Below are positions 32,001-40,683 of a DNA stretch of 64,000 nucleotides, piece by piece. Source of the stretch: Cyanophora paradoxa (Eukaryota; Glaucocystophyceae; Cyanophorales; Cyanophoraceae). Made by a program: the position numbers and the translations under genes. The stretch is from the NCBI GenBank assembly GCA_004431415.1, contig QPMI01000601.1:1-64000 (forward strand). Reading direction: 5' to 3'. How positions within the stretch are numbered: the first letter of the stretch is position 1; every line of letters begins with the position of its first letter. Under the pieces are notes generated by a model. The model searched no databases. It had not been told where the DNA came from and worked only from the letters and a program-made list of their open reading frames with translations.

Positions 32001-35000
32001 TCATCAGTTCTACGGATTTGTAGAAGACTCTTCAAACCCAATACCAAGAGATGATAATAAACTACTCATCAAGACTCAGGAACTACAAGTAACAGGGATG
32101 AACTTAGCAACCACCAATGGTGTAGTAGCATTATTGACAGATCGCACAACCTCGAATGTTGTAAGAGGATGGTTAAATGAATACACCACTTCAAATGTTG
32201 TGAGGGGTTGGATAGCAGATTCAGAAGCGTTGTTAGATAACTACTTACCATTAACAGGTGGAACAATCACAGGAAATCTTAACGTGAGCAATCAAGGAAA
32301 CACTGACAGCAAACTCAAAATATATGAGAACACTTTCAAATTGGATTATTTGGATGTTTCGACGTTTAATGTCCTTTCAGTTCTTAATGTTTTCGTTTGG
32401 GTCAGAGCAAGGGACAATATGAAAGATGGAACGATAGTGAGTGGACTTGGAAACGGAGCAGGAGACGTTTGGTTTGATAATAACCCTGAGACACCGAATT
32501 TTCTTCTTGGGTTTGGTAATGTTGCTGGGAACTCGACACAAATTAAGAATAATGGAGGTCCTAACAACAAACCTTATTTTAATTCGTATCCTACAATTAA
32601 CTTCAACTTTTCAGCCTATAATACGTGGGGGCTGAGTGTGAACTTTTCATGAGCCAAACTTCACAGCAACATTTAACTGTGTTTTTCGTCGCGAAATTCA
32701 CAGATACAGCACCTCCAAATGTAGAGAACGTTTTATCTTTGAGTTATGGAACCACAAATTGGAGCATCAATAAATGGAACAATGGTGCGACTTGTTATAT
32801 TCAGGTTTCTAATGGGGTTGGAGCAGCAGGATTAGGTGAAAGCACTTCACCAAGTAACGCAAAAGCAGAAATTACATACTCCGAAATGACGACATGGACA
32901 CTCTACGAAGTAACAGTCTCTCCTTCCACTGTTACATTTGGGATCAATGGTAGCAATAGAAGTGTTGAAAATGTTACAAACATGTTCCCCAATAACCTTG
33001 TTACTGAAAGTCGTATTGGCTCTTCAACCTCCAAACAAGATTTAGCAGAGCTAATAGTGATTATTAAACCAACAACAGAAATCGTGAAGGACAACATACG
33101 AAGTTATCTCCTCCAAAAATACGGCTATCCTGAGCCATTGGACAATCCTTTCGCCAGTGACCCTAACAAACTTCTTCTCCAAACAAACAGCCTTCGAGTA
33201 ACAGGAAGTCTTATAGCTAACAACCTCCAATATACAGCACCAGCACCAGGAGGTGGTTTTATTATCAAAGATTTCCAAACAAGCTCAAGTCTTCAAGAGG
33301 CAGAAATAACTGCCATCAATGCCCAGATTACACAGATACAAGAAAGCATAGACAGTATCAATACCAATATAGAACCTTTAACCACTTCCAATGTAGTTCA
33401 CGAATGGGTAGCTCCACTGACTGCTTCCAATGTAGTTCAGGAATGGATAGCCCCACTCACCTCATCTAATGTGGTACAGGAATGGATAGCCCCGTTGACT
33501 TCTTCTAATGTAGCTCAAGAGTGGATAGCCCCATTGACTGCTTCCAATGTGGTTCAGGAATGGATAGCCCCGTTGACTTCTTCCAATTTAGTTCAAGAGT
33601 GGTTAGCTCCCAAGGCTGATACAGAAACCGTAAATTCCCGAATAGCCCTGCTGACATCTTCCAATACAGTTCAGGGCTGGTTAATCCCCAAGGCTGATAC
33701 AGAAACCGTAAATTCCCGAATAGCCCTGCTGACATCTTCCAATACAGTTCAGGGCTGGTTAATCCCCAAGGCTGATACAGAAACCGTAAATTCCCAAATA
33801 GCCCTGCTGACGTCTTCCAACACAGTTCAGGGCTGGTTAATCCCCAAGGCTGATACAGCAGCTGTAAATTCCCAAATAGCCCTGCTGACATCCTCCAACA
33901 CAGTTCAAGCTTGGTTAGCCCCAAAGGCTGAGACTGCCTTTGTTAATTCCCAAGTAGCCCTGCTGACCTCTTCCAACACAGTTCAGGGCTGGTTAGCTCC
34001 CAAGGCTGATACGGCTACAGTCAATACCCAAATATCTCCACTCACATCCTCAAATATAGTTCAGAGCTGGTTGAGTGACTATTTGCCCAAATCAGGAGGG
34101 ACTATCACATCCAATCTTTCTGTTTCGGGCAGCCTTTACACAAATAACATAAGAAGTGGTAGCCAATCCATAGACTTGGTTCTAATCCAAAACTTGATAC
34201 CTCCCCTGGAACGCCTTTCAGCATACACAAATCCACTGTCTACACCAAACTGTGTATTCCACTGGTATCCTTTAAATGAGCCATCAGGCACAGCAATACC
34301 AGAACTTACCAATAGGGCATCTGGGCAACCCAATGCTTTGCCTTCTTGGCTTAAAGTGTCAACTGGGGCCTTCGTGCTGAGTGCCTCTTTAATCAATGGG
34401 AATAAACTATTTGGGGTTACAGGGGTAACAACCTATTTGGCGCAACCAAGTCCCTACATAGCAAACCCATTCAGCAATGGGATGACAATGTTCTCTGTGA
34501 GAAGGAACTATTCAACCTCTGCCAGTCCTTCAGCTCATCTAACCATTTACAGTGACCCTACATCAAGTAGATATATAAGATTCGGAACCACAGGAGAAAC
34601 ATCTATTGGAATAACGAGTTATCAAACAAATGGAGTGTATCAAGCAACTTCCACAGCATCCACAGCCACAAGCTTTTACAACAATTGGACTTTGTTTGAC
34701 TATCATGTCACTTCAACCGTAACCACAGTAGGCATCAATAGTGTTGATTTATCCCCCACATTATCTGGCAACTACAATTTAAGTGAAGTGGCAAATCTCA
34801 CAATCCAAAAGATTGGGATAGAAAGCTTCCAAGGACAAATGGCAGAAATAATCATTTACAATCGGGCTCTATCAGCTGATGAGAAGGGCTTTATCCGCTA
34901 CTATCTATCACAAAAGTATGGTCTGAGCAACCCAATTCCCCAAATCAGCCCAGCCTACTCCTCAAATGAGTTCCTACAGGTGTCCACCCCCAATCTTATA

Positions 35001-36470
35001 CTTAATAAGCTGACTGTGAATAGCAATGTAGCCTTGCCAAATATCCCCACATCAAACATTGTTCAAAACTGGCTTCAACCTTACACCACTTCAAATGTCG
35101 TTCAAACATTGATAGCTGAAAAAATTAATCCACAACTTGTTACTTCAAATGTTACAAGGGACTGGCTCAGCAGCTATCTGCCCCGAACGGGAGGTACAAT
35201 AACATCAAACCTTGTAGTTTCAAGCAACCTTTACACTCCTTCAATCATAAATGGTGAGCAGTCCATCAAGTTCTATCCAATTTCTACATCGCCACCAATT
35301 GACCAGCTCCTTTCATATACTAATCCACTTTTCACATCCAATTGTGTGTTCCACTGGTACCCAAATTCAACTGATGTCAATGGCTCGTTGTTAGAAACAA
35401 TGGTCAACAGAGCAGAAGGGCTCCCACTTGCCTTACCAAACATGAGCCCTGGGTTCACTTTATCCAAGAACTCAATAAGCAGTGGGACAGCATTGAATGG
35501 AAATAAATACATGGTCAGCACAAGTAGTTCTTCTGGATATCGGCATCAGTACACCACAGCATTATCAAACATTTTTGCCAGTGGCATGACTGTATTTTCA
35601 GTGAGAAAGCACACTGCCACAGGTAACCAATCACATTTTGTAGTTACCAATGATGACACAAGTGACCCTACATACGGGAGATATATCACACTGGGAGCAG
35701 TTAATGGAAATTCCCTTGGTATTATCACTTCCACATTAACACAAGTCTCAACAACAAGCTTCTTGAATTCTTGGGGGTTGTTCGACTTTCAATTAACCCC
35801 TACAACACTAACTATGGGGTTGAATGGCGCAGATGTATCTCCCTCAATTACTGGAAGCTTCCTGTGGTCAAACACGCCGACCATAAAAATAAAGGAACTC
35901 TCATTCACTTCCTATGTAGGAGAGATAGCCGAAGTTGTAATTTTTAATCGGGCTTTATCTCCAACTGAAAAGAGTTTCATGAGATATTACTTTAAGCTCA
36001 AATTTGGGCTTGACTTTCCATACACTTATCCCGAAACATACACTCAGCTCTCAGCAAATCTTTTGGTAGACAAGCTCAGTGTGAACACCAATGTTTACGC
36101 AAGGTCTTTCTATGAGGTGGCCACTGGAACTACAAATAGTCTAAGTAAAATCCCGACATGGAATGAAATCAGGCAACGATTTCTATCTGGGACTTTCCAG
36201 ATGAGTATAGGACCCCTCAACGCCAATAGCCGTGGAGAAGCCACTTATATTTTAAATTGGAACCCAGCATTCAACACGAAACCACCTGTCATTAGTTTAG
36301 TAATGGAAGGAACCCCTGTGACAACCCAAGCGCTTGGCTATAAATTTGGATTATCGAATTCAAGTTCTTCCTCGTCCACAGTTCATGTTACCTTGCTAAC
36401 TGATGCGACTGCTACAGCAAATACGACATATACCTTCACAATTCACTGGACAGCATATGGAATTCCGTGA
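29074..36470 (+). CDS. Giant fibre protein with LamG-like modules (one apparent frame break)
   Basis: About 2,465 residues read across a short G run at 32627-32631; open pieces end at 32652 and begin before 32660. N-terminal ~390 residues: charged, unique. Residues ~390-460: four H(D/T)WDEI..(K)P..FPP.DHRH repeats typical of phage tail fibres. Then four modules, each opened by a YLPLTGGTITGDLTVN-like motif and followed by a LamG/concanavalin-type sandwich that ends ...(F/Y)NRALS..E...RYYL..KYG (about 31180-32040, 32240-33130, 34080-34930, 35170-36020). Between modules 2 and 3 lie about a dozen LTSSN(V/T)VQ(E/G)W(L/I)AP repeats, probably a fibrous stalk. The C-terminal ~100 residues form a separate beta domain. 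Likely host-recognition fibre. TATAGTAAAAG precedes the start by 2 bases. Confidence 0.85.
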
Positions 36471-36509
36471 TGAAGCTTTATTTTTCTATCCTTCTTAATA
36501 GAAGAAGTA

Positions 36510-37355
36510 ATGGGCGAATATAATCGAGTCCAATTACCAGTTTACGCATTGGGGAGTCCAGCAATTCATTTTAGACAACATGAAGTGTCTGATGAAGTTC
36601 GTGGAATGGAATCAACAGAACGGGCAAATTCAGGTAATGCTTTTGACAAGAATAGTATGATTCGTGTAAAAGAACTGAGAGCTGATAAAAATTCGGGAGT
36701 GGTGAAAACAACTCAACTTCTTGTAACAAATGCGAATTTTCAATCAGCAAATGGACAACCTGATGCGTATGGTGTAGATATCAAAGCATTTGAATTTGAC
36801 AATACAAGGGCTGCTGCTGTTATAAGATCAGGAGGAGCAATAATTGGTGGTGGCTGTAGAGTATCGGGAATGCTTGGCTCTTCTGCTGCCTTTAATGATT
36901 TTCCGGACACTTTACCTGAACATGCTGATAATCCCCAAAGAATTCGCATGTTTCTTCCATGCGGGGATTCCCCGTATGCTTTTGGTATCATTAGAGCTAA
37001 TGTAAATACGCAAAATGCCACTCAACCCCAAGGTATTGCCGGACCATGGAAATTGGCTAATCAGCTTCTACCAAAGGCAATGTATTCTATGTGTCGCTCT
37101 CAGAATGGAGGATTAGAAGGTTATACTTTCTTTGTTCAAGCAGTAGGCCATGGTGGGCGTGGATGGATCACAAGAAATCCTGCCACACAACCAAACAGTT
37201 TCGATTTTTGGGCATCAGAGGTAGGGGGTTATGATATTTTAATTTTTGGATATCGTAATGATGAAGCAGCATGGGCTGTTGCCAACTGTATAAATCCTGA
37301 TTCGCAGGTCTCGAATTTCTACAATGAACCATTTCCGAATGATCCCATTCCGTAA
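36510..37355 (+). CDS. Conserved structural-type protein, 281 aa (paralogue A)
   Basis: Starts MGEYNRVQLPVYALGSPAIH. Shares with the next gene the blocks GMEST/GLEST, MIRVKELRADKNSGVVKTT, LLVTNANF, RSGGAIIGGG.RVSG and an end of NPDSQVSNFYNEPFPNDPIP against NPIGGSDPLP. Predicted mostly beta; no transmembrane segment or enzyme motif. Its place directly after the fibre gene and the identical length of the paralogue suggest capsid decoration or a fibre-associated component. No family recognised. Confidence 0.65.
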   Translation: MGEYNRVQLPVYALGSPAIHFRQHEVSDEVRGMESTERANSGNAFDKNSMIRVKELRADKNSGVVKTTQLLVTNANFQSANGQPDAYGVDIKAFEFDNTRAAAVIRSGGAIIGGGCRVSGMLGSSAAFNDFPDTLPEHADNPQRIRMFLPCGDSPYAFGIIRANVNTQNATQPQGIAGPWKLANQLLPKAMYSMCRSQNGGLEGYTFFVQAVGHGGRGWITRNPATQPNSFDFWASEVGGYDILIFGYRNDEAAWAVANCINPDSQVSNFYNEPFPNDPIP

Positions 37356-37374
37356 TTATGTTTCAGTATATTAA

Positions 37375-38220
37375 ATGGCAGCACCAGCACCACCAGAGCG
37401 CATTTTAACAGCGCAACTATCATTAGCTGCTCCAGCTAACCACGTCTTACAGCATGCTATTATTGATAATATTGATGGTCTCGAATCCACAGAGATAGCC
37501 CCAACTCTGAATACTTTTGGTGACACTCACATGCTAAGACTAAAAGAGTTAAGATGTGACAAAAATAATGGGGTCGTTAAAACTACTAAACTTCTTGTAA
37601 CAAATGCGAATTTCAATGCGTTTCATGGAGATCCTGATAGTTACAATGATGACAACAAGGTAACAAACTTTGCCTATGAGGCAAGAAGGGGAGCAATTAA
37701 ATGTAGATCAGGAGGCGCCTATATTGGAGATGGTTTAAGGGTTGGTGGAATTATTGGAGCGCCCCTGTTAGTAAATGATCAACCCAATCCTGATGATGTA
37801 AATACAAGAATCAGGACATATGTCCCAGGTATGAATGAGCCCTACATTATAAAAATCAATACGATTATTATAAACCTTCAAACAGCCGTTCTGGATGTAT
37901 TAGAGCCTTTGGGAAATCATTATAGGTATATTGAGACATTGCCTGCTGATATTTACTCATTATGTAGACGAACTGATGGAGCAAGACCCCGTATTACAGT
38001 CCAAGTAGTCCCAGTAGATAATTTCGGTCTTGCTTTTCATTCATTGCCCCTGCTTGACACACAAGATGACCAATATATTATAAGAGCCACACAACAAGGG
38101 ACTTACACAGTAATTATGTATGCTGAAAGAAATGATGAAATCGCAAGAGGAAATCGATATGGACAGTATCTAACCACCAATTTATACAATCCCATTGGTG
38201 GAAGTGATCCTTTGCCTTAA
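37375..38220 (+). CDS. Conserved structural-type protein, 281 aa (paralogue B)
   Basis: Starts MAAPAPPERILTAQLSLAAP, 19 bases after paralogue A, same strand. The N-terminal half is clearly similar to A (MLRLKELRCDKNNGVVKTTK, LLVTNANFNAFHGDPD, CRSGGAYIGDGLRVGGIIG); the C-terminal half diverges (YIIRATQQGTYTVIMYAERNDE against DILIFGYRNDEAAWA). A tandem duplication with divergence at the C-terminal side fits receptor-facing variation, but this is inference. Followed by the SpeD-like gene. Confidence 0.65.
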   Translation: MAAPAPPERILTAQLSLAAPANHVLQHAIIDNIDGLESTEIAPTLNTFGDTHMLRLKELRCDKNNGVVKTTKLLVTNANFNAFHGDPDSYNDDNKVTNFAYEARRGAIKCRSGGAYIGDGLRVGGIIGAPLLVNDQPNPDDVNTRIRTYVPGMNEPYIIKINTIIINLQTAVLDVLEPLGNHYRYIETLPADIYSLCRRTDGARPRITVQVVPVDNFGLAFHSLPLLDTQDDQYIIRATQQGTYTVIMYAERNDEIARGNRYGQYLTTNLYNPIGGSDPLP

Positions 38221-38265
38221 ATCGTCAGATGTCTTATTGTTTTTTCTATTCTATTGGTAATCAAA

Positions 38266-38664
38266 ATGCTTGCCAAAGGTTACCATGTGATGCTTGATTT
38301 CCAATTCAGCCAACCAATTAGCGACCATGTGGGGCTCTCTAAATGGCTCATGACTGTCAGTGAAGACATCATCAAGAAATATGGAATACAGGTTGTCCAC
38401 AAACATGCTGAGATTTTTGATGGCACCAAATCACCCCCTGGATTTGCCCAAGTATTATTATTAGATGAAAGCCATTGCTCTGCTCATTGCTACAGTGATC
38501 AAGGCATGTTGGCAATAGATATATTCAGCTGTGGAAAACAGGCAGAAAGGAATACAAGTTTAATTGCTTTTGAGCTGGAGGAGGAGATAAACAAATATGC
38601 TATTGGATTTGGGGCAGTGATCAAAAAGAGATTACACCATGAGAAGAAGAGATTTGAAGTTTAA
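38266..38664 (+). CDS. S-adenosylmethionine decarboxylase-like proenzyme (prokaryotic SpeD type)
   Basis: 132 residues from ATG at 38266. The full signature of class 1 AdoMet decarboxylase is visible: GYHVMLDFQF near the N-terminus (family GxHxxxD), PPGFAQVLLLDESHCSAHCY, then AIDIFSCG. The Ser of ESH, the His five residues later and the Cys twenty residues after the Ser match the self-cleaving Ser, the processing His and the catalytic Cys of the bacterial enzyme. Length fits the short bacterial form. The known reaction removes CO2 from S-adenosylmethionine for spermidine synthesis through a pyruvoyl group made from the Ser. Some homologues are known to act on ornithine or arginine instead, so the substrate is open. 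Last gene before the right terminus; element 3 has a diverged counterpart at 39912-40304, also next to its edge. Confidence 0.82.
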   Translation: MLAKGYHVMLDFQFSQPISDHVGLSKWLMTVSEDIIKKYGIQVVHKHAEIFDGTKSPPGFAQVLLLDESHCSAHCYSDQGMLAIDIFSCGKQAERNTSLIAFELEEEINKYAIGFGAVIKKRLHHEKKRFEV

Positions 38665-38672
38665 GAGAGAGT

Positions 38673-38826
38673 GAGAGGGTAGAGAGGGTAGAGAGGGTAG
38701 AGAGGGTAGAGAGGGTTCTATGTTGAGGGTAGAGAGGGTAGAGGGTTGTATGTAAAACTTCCCGCGAGAGGAGTTTTCCTAAGAAAGTTTACATACAACC
38801 CTCTACCCTCTCTACCCTCTCTACCT
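38673..38826. repeat. Subterminal iteron hairpin of element 2 (right)
   Basis: Begins 8 bases after the SpeD-like stop with about five direct GGGTAGAGA 9-mers. The arms 38731-38756 and 38788-38813 are perfect reverse complements around a 31-base loop. The loop carries TTCCCGCGAGAGGAGTTTTCCTAAGAAAG in parts shared, on the opposite strand, with the left-end loop (11426-11458), although the arm sequences differ. Confidence 0.88.
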
Positions 38827-38834
38827 GTTTCCCC

Positions 38835-38976
38835 TACTGGTGCCGAAAAGACATGATTAATACCCTAAGACTTGAAATAAATGCTTACTACCCTAGTACC
38901 TGAAACGCGCACACATAGGGATACCCCTGATCCAAGCCTGTAGGCCGAAGGCCGGAGGGCTTGGATCAGGGTACCT
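38835..38976. repeat. Right terminal inverted repeat of element 2, tip truncated
   Basis: Reverse complement of 11198-11349. The terminal palindrome starts at 38911, with its dyad centre at 38948 in GGCC-GAA-GGCC; a complete one would end at 38985. The outer arm stops matching after 38973, and element 3 sequence resumes at 38977, so about 11 bases of the tip are missing. Confidence 0.9.
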
Positions 38977-39108
38977 GAAGTACAATCGAAGATATGCTCG
39001 CACTGCAAGATTGAGAAGCTTGCAAGTGAGTTTAATAAAAGACAAAGAACGAAGGATGGTCTCAACTATCAATGCCGAGAGTGTTATAGCAAAACTCGTA
39101 AGAGTTAA
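38977..39108 (+). pseudogene. 3' remnant of the element 3 zinc-ribbon gene
   Basis: Encodes the last ~43 residues of the protein intact at 50759-51082: the second finger CSHCKIEKLASEFNKRQ ... CRECYSKTRKS. The 5' part is missing because element 2 occupies the site and 353 bp of target were lost. Confidence 0.9.
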
Positions 39109-39911
39109 ACAGAATTTAATTGTATAGTTTTTAAAGCAAGTTTGTGCATGAGCAAGCATGCCGAAAATGCCCACCTGCACAAACTTGCGAGATCAAGGTA
39201 AGCCCCACCGACAAAGTACGACGATAGACCACGTTAAAATACACTCGCGCCCCGCCCACTATGCAAGATACATGCAAACTACATGCGAGTTATATGAAAA
39301 ATAAACAATTCAGTCATGTATATATTTCGTATATATGTCCGAACCTCCGTGTGTGTGATCCCGCACAACTTTGAATTTTTTGTGTTGTTTTTTTGTTTTT
39401 TTCTCATATGACGACATATACATATATATACCGGCGTCACCGACGTATTCGGGGTCATCACATCGCGGCGATTCCGAAAACATATAGCATGCCACAAAGT
39501 AGTATTTTATGTGTTTTTCGATGTTCGACCAATCAGAAGCCACTAGAAAGGGGGGAGACCGGTTTTGTGGACACCGGGGATACCCATTTTGTGGACATTT
39601 GTGGACACCGGGGATACCCATTTTGTGGACACCGGGGATACCAGTTTTGTGGTTATTTTGTGGACAAAATGCAAAAAACTGAAAAACAAACAAAAACGAA
39701 AAACAACGAAAGACGTAAAAAAACCAATTCGAAAAACACTTCAAAAACTCGAAAAACAAACGAAACCGCCACGCAAACCGACAAATCGCTGTATCTCTTC
39801 ACCAACTCATCGCCTTGCAAAACCAAAAATAGCGCCGTGACCGTCTTGCCAAGACCAGCACGCCTGTGTAGGTATCATAGGGTCATTAAAATATGTGTCA
39901 AATAATTAATA
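39109..39911. other. Non-coding region upstream of the SpeD-like gene (unit A)
   Basis: Contains AAGGTAAGCCCCACCGAC (39195 region; relatives AGGTCACCCCCACC at 10967 and AAGGTGACCCCCACCGAT at 50675), AT-rich TATATATA runs, direct repeats of TTTTGTGGACACCGGGGATA (39558-39650), an A-rich stretch of GAAAAACAAACG-type repeats, and a block just before the gene (39790-39880) similar to 4173-4265 of element 1. Overlapping long frames on both strands look like repeat by-products, except possibly the YLFTNSS frame. Confidence 0.6.
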
Positions 39912-40304
39912 ATGGATTCCCGATACCGCGGCTACCACGTTATGCTCGACTATATAACCGACCCGTTTACTGAGTCCCCGGAGGCATGCGCCGAGTGGAT
40001 CACAGCGAACCTATCGCAATATATCACAGATCGCAATATGCGCATCGTGCACCAGCACACATGCATTTTCGATGGCTCTATTTCCCCTCCCGGTTTCGCG
40101 ATCGGCTTCTTATTAGATGAGTCGCATGCGACAGCTCACTCTTATAGCGACCAGGGGCTATTAGCGATCGATATCTTTACATGCGGGTTAAATGCCGAAG
40201 CGAAGACGATGGGTATAGCACGGGACATTAACGAACTCATACAAGAAAGGCTGAAAGTTCGAAAGTGGGACTTCCAGGTCGAGCAAAGGTTCCCAATTTC
40301 ATAA
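39912..40304 (+). CDS. S-adenosylmethionine decarboxylase-like proenzyme of element 3
   Basis: 130 residues. Same layout as 38266-38664: RGYHVMLDYI near the start, IFDGSISPPGFAIGFLLDES, then HATAHSYSDQG and AIDIFTCG. Ser (of ESH), His (+5) and Cys (+20) are all present, so it should be able to self-process. The two viral proteins share the SPPGFA and SDQG.LAIDIF.CG blocks, which differ from the HTWPE form of typical bacterial enzymes (here HxYSDQG). This marks them as a distinct viral subgroup and leaves the substrate uncertain. Upstream is a conserved ~90-base block; downstream and convergent is the DUF5710-like gene. A second copy is at 51885-52277. Confidence 0.82.
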   Translation: MDSRYRGYHVMLDYITDPFTESPEACAEWITANLSQYITDRNMRIVHQHTCIFDGSISPPGFAIGFLLDESHATAHSYSDQGLLAIDIFTCGLNAEAKTMGIARDINELIQERLKVRKWDFQVEQRFPIS

Positions 40305-40329
40305 AAAATGAAAAAAACGACAGATATAT

Positions 40330-40644
40330 TTAATGCTCCTTGATCGGAAACTTGCCCATTAGCGGGTGATCGAGACCCATGACATACCAGGATTTCATAA
40401 CGGGATCCCAGCGGGCTTTCTCAGCCTTCGCTTGATCCTTAAATTCATAAGGAATATCGAGGTAAACCTTCACGTTTCTTTGATACACTTGCTCATAGCT
40501 TAGAGTTTTGAACTGAGAGCATAGAGAGTGATCTTTCTTCGTGACATACCAGCATGAATTCTCACGATCCCACTTTCCACCGAGGGATTTCGCAACGTCT
40601 TTTTTATCATAGGGAATATCAACATAATACTTTTCACCCTCCAT
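40330..40644 (-). CDS. Protein of two DUF5710-like repeats, 104 aa
   Basis: Two tandem copies of a ~45-residue module: YYVDIPYDKKDVAKSLGGKW..ENSCWYV and VYLDIPYEFKDQAKAEKARW..VMKSWYV. The Y(V/L)DIPY..K..AK...(G/A)(K/R)W.....WYV pattern is that of DUF5710, a small domain often attached to plasmid and phage primases, topoisomerases and DNA-processing proteins. A nucleic-acid-associated role is inferred. Preceded by the TATTTTCTCCGG motif (minus strand, 40670-40659). Second copy at 52303-52617. Confidence 0.75.
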   Translation of the reverse strand: MEGEKYYVDIPYDKKDVAKSLGGKWDRENSCWYVTKKDHSLCSQFKTLSYEQVYQRNVKVYLDIPYEFKDQAKAEKARWDPVMKSWYVMGLDHPLMGKFPIKEH

Positions 40645-40658
40645 CTCTTTTATATTTA

Positions 40659-40670
40659 CCGGAGAAAATA
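40659..40670 (-). promoter_or_regulatory. TATTTTCTCCGG promoter-like motif (DUF5710 gene)
   Basis: Minus-strand TATTTTCTCCGG 15 bases before the ATG at 40644. The same 12-mer precedes the minus-strand genes starting at 46396 and 46979, and with one change the one at 47517. Confidence 0.6.
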
Positions 40671-40683
40671 ATTTCGGGGTTTG

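Larger units (their letters stand above)
11198..38976. mobile_element. Element 2: nearly complete 27.8-kb Polinton-like virus inside element 3
   Basis: Bounded by inverted repeats (11198-11349 and 38835-38976) with terminal palindromes. It carries integration (rve integrase), replication (PolB; TV-Pol-like/SF3 helicase), morphogenesis (major capsid, two minor capsids, ATPase, scaffold-like protein), a fibre, a phospholipase and a SpeD-like enzyme. No maturation protease of the Ulp1/adenain type was recognised. The uninterrupted target is preserved in element 3 unit B: 50597 is the last shared base at left and 50951 the first at right. 353 bp of target are therefore missing here, and the right palindrome has lost about its last 11 bases. 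Confidence 0.9.

Noticed and set aside
12824-32660. Programmed ribosomal frameshifting to explain the split genes
   Set aside because: The breaks lie at unrelated positions in unrelated genes, lack a common slippery heptamer, and always need one extra G/C in a run; homologues in the same window have the frame intact.
33505-33924. 139-codon minus-strand frame
   Set aside because: Mirror of the LTSSN.VQ.W repeats of the fibre; periodic and antisense.
39310-39905. 149- and 170-codon frames on both strands before the SpeD-like gene
   Set aside because: They overlap one another in repeat-rich DNA with poly-T and GTGGACACCGGGGATA repeats; only the last ~30 codons of the plus frame show any conservation, reported separately.
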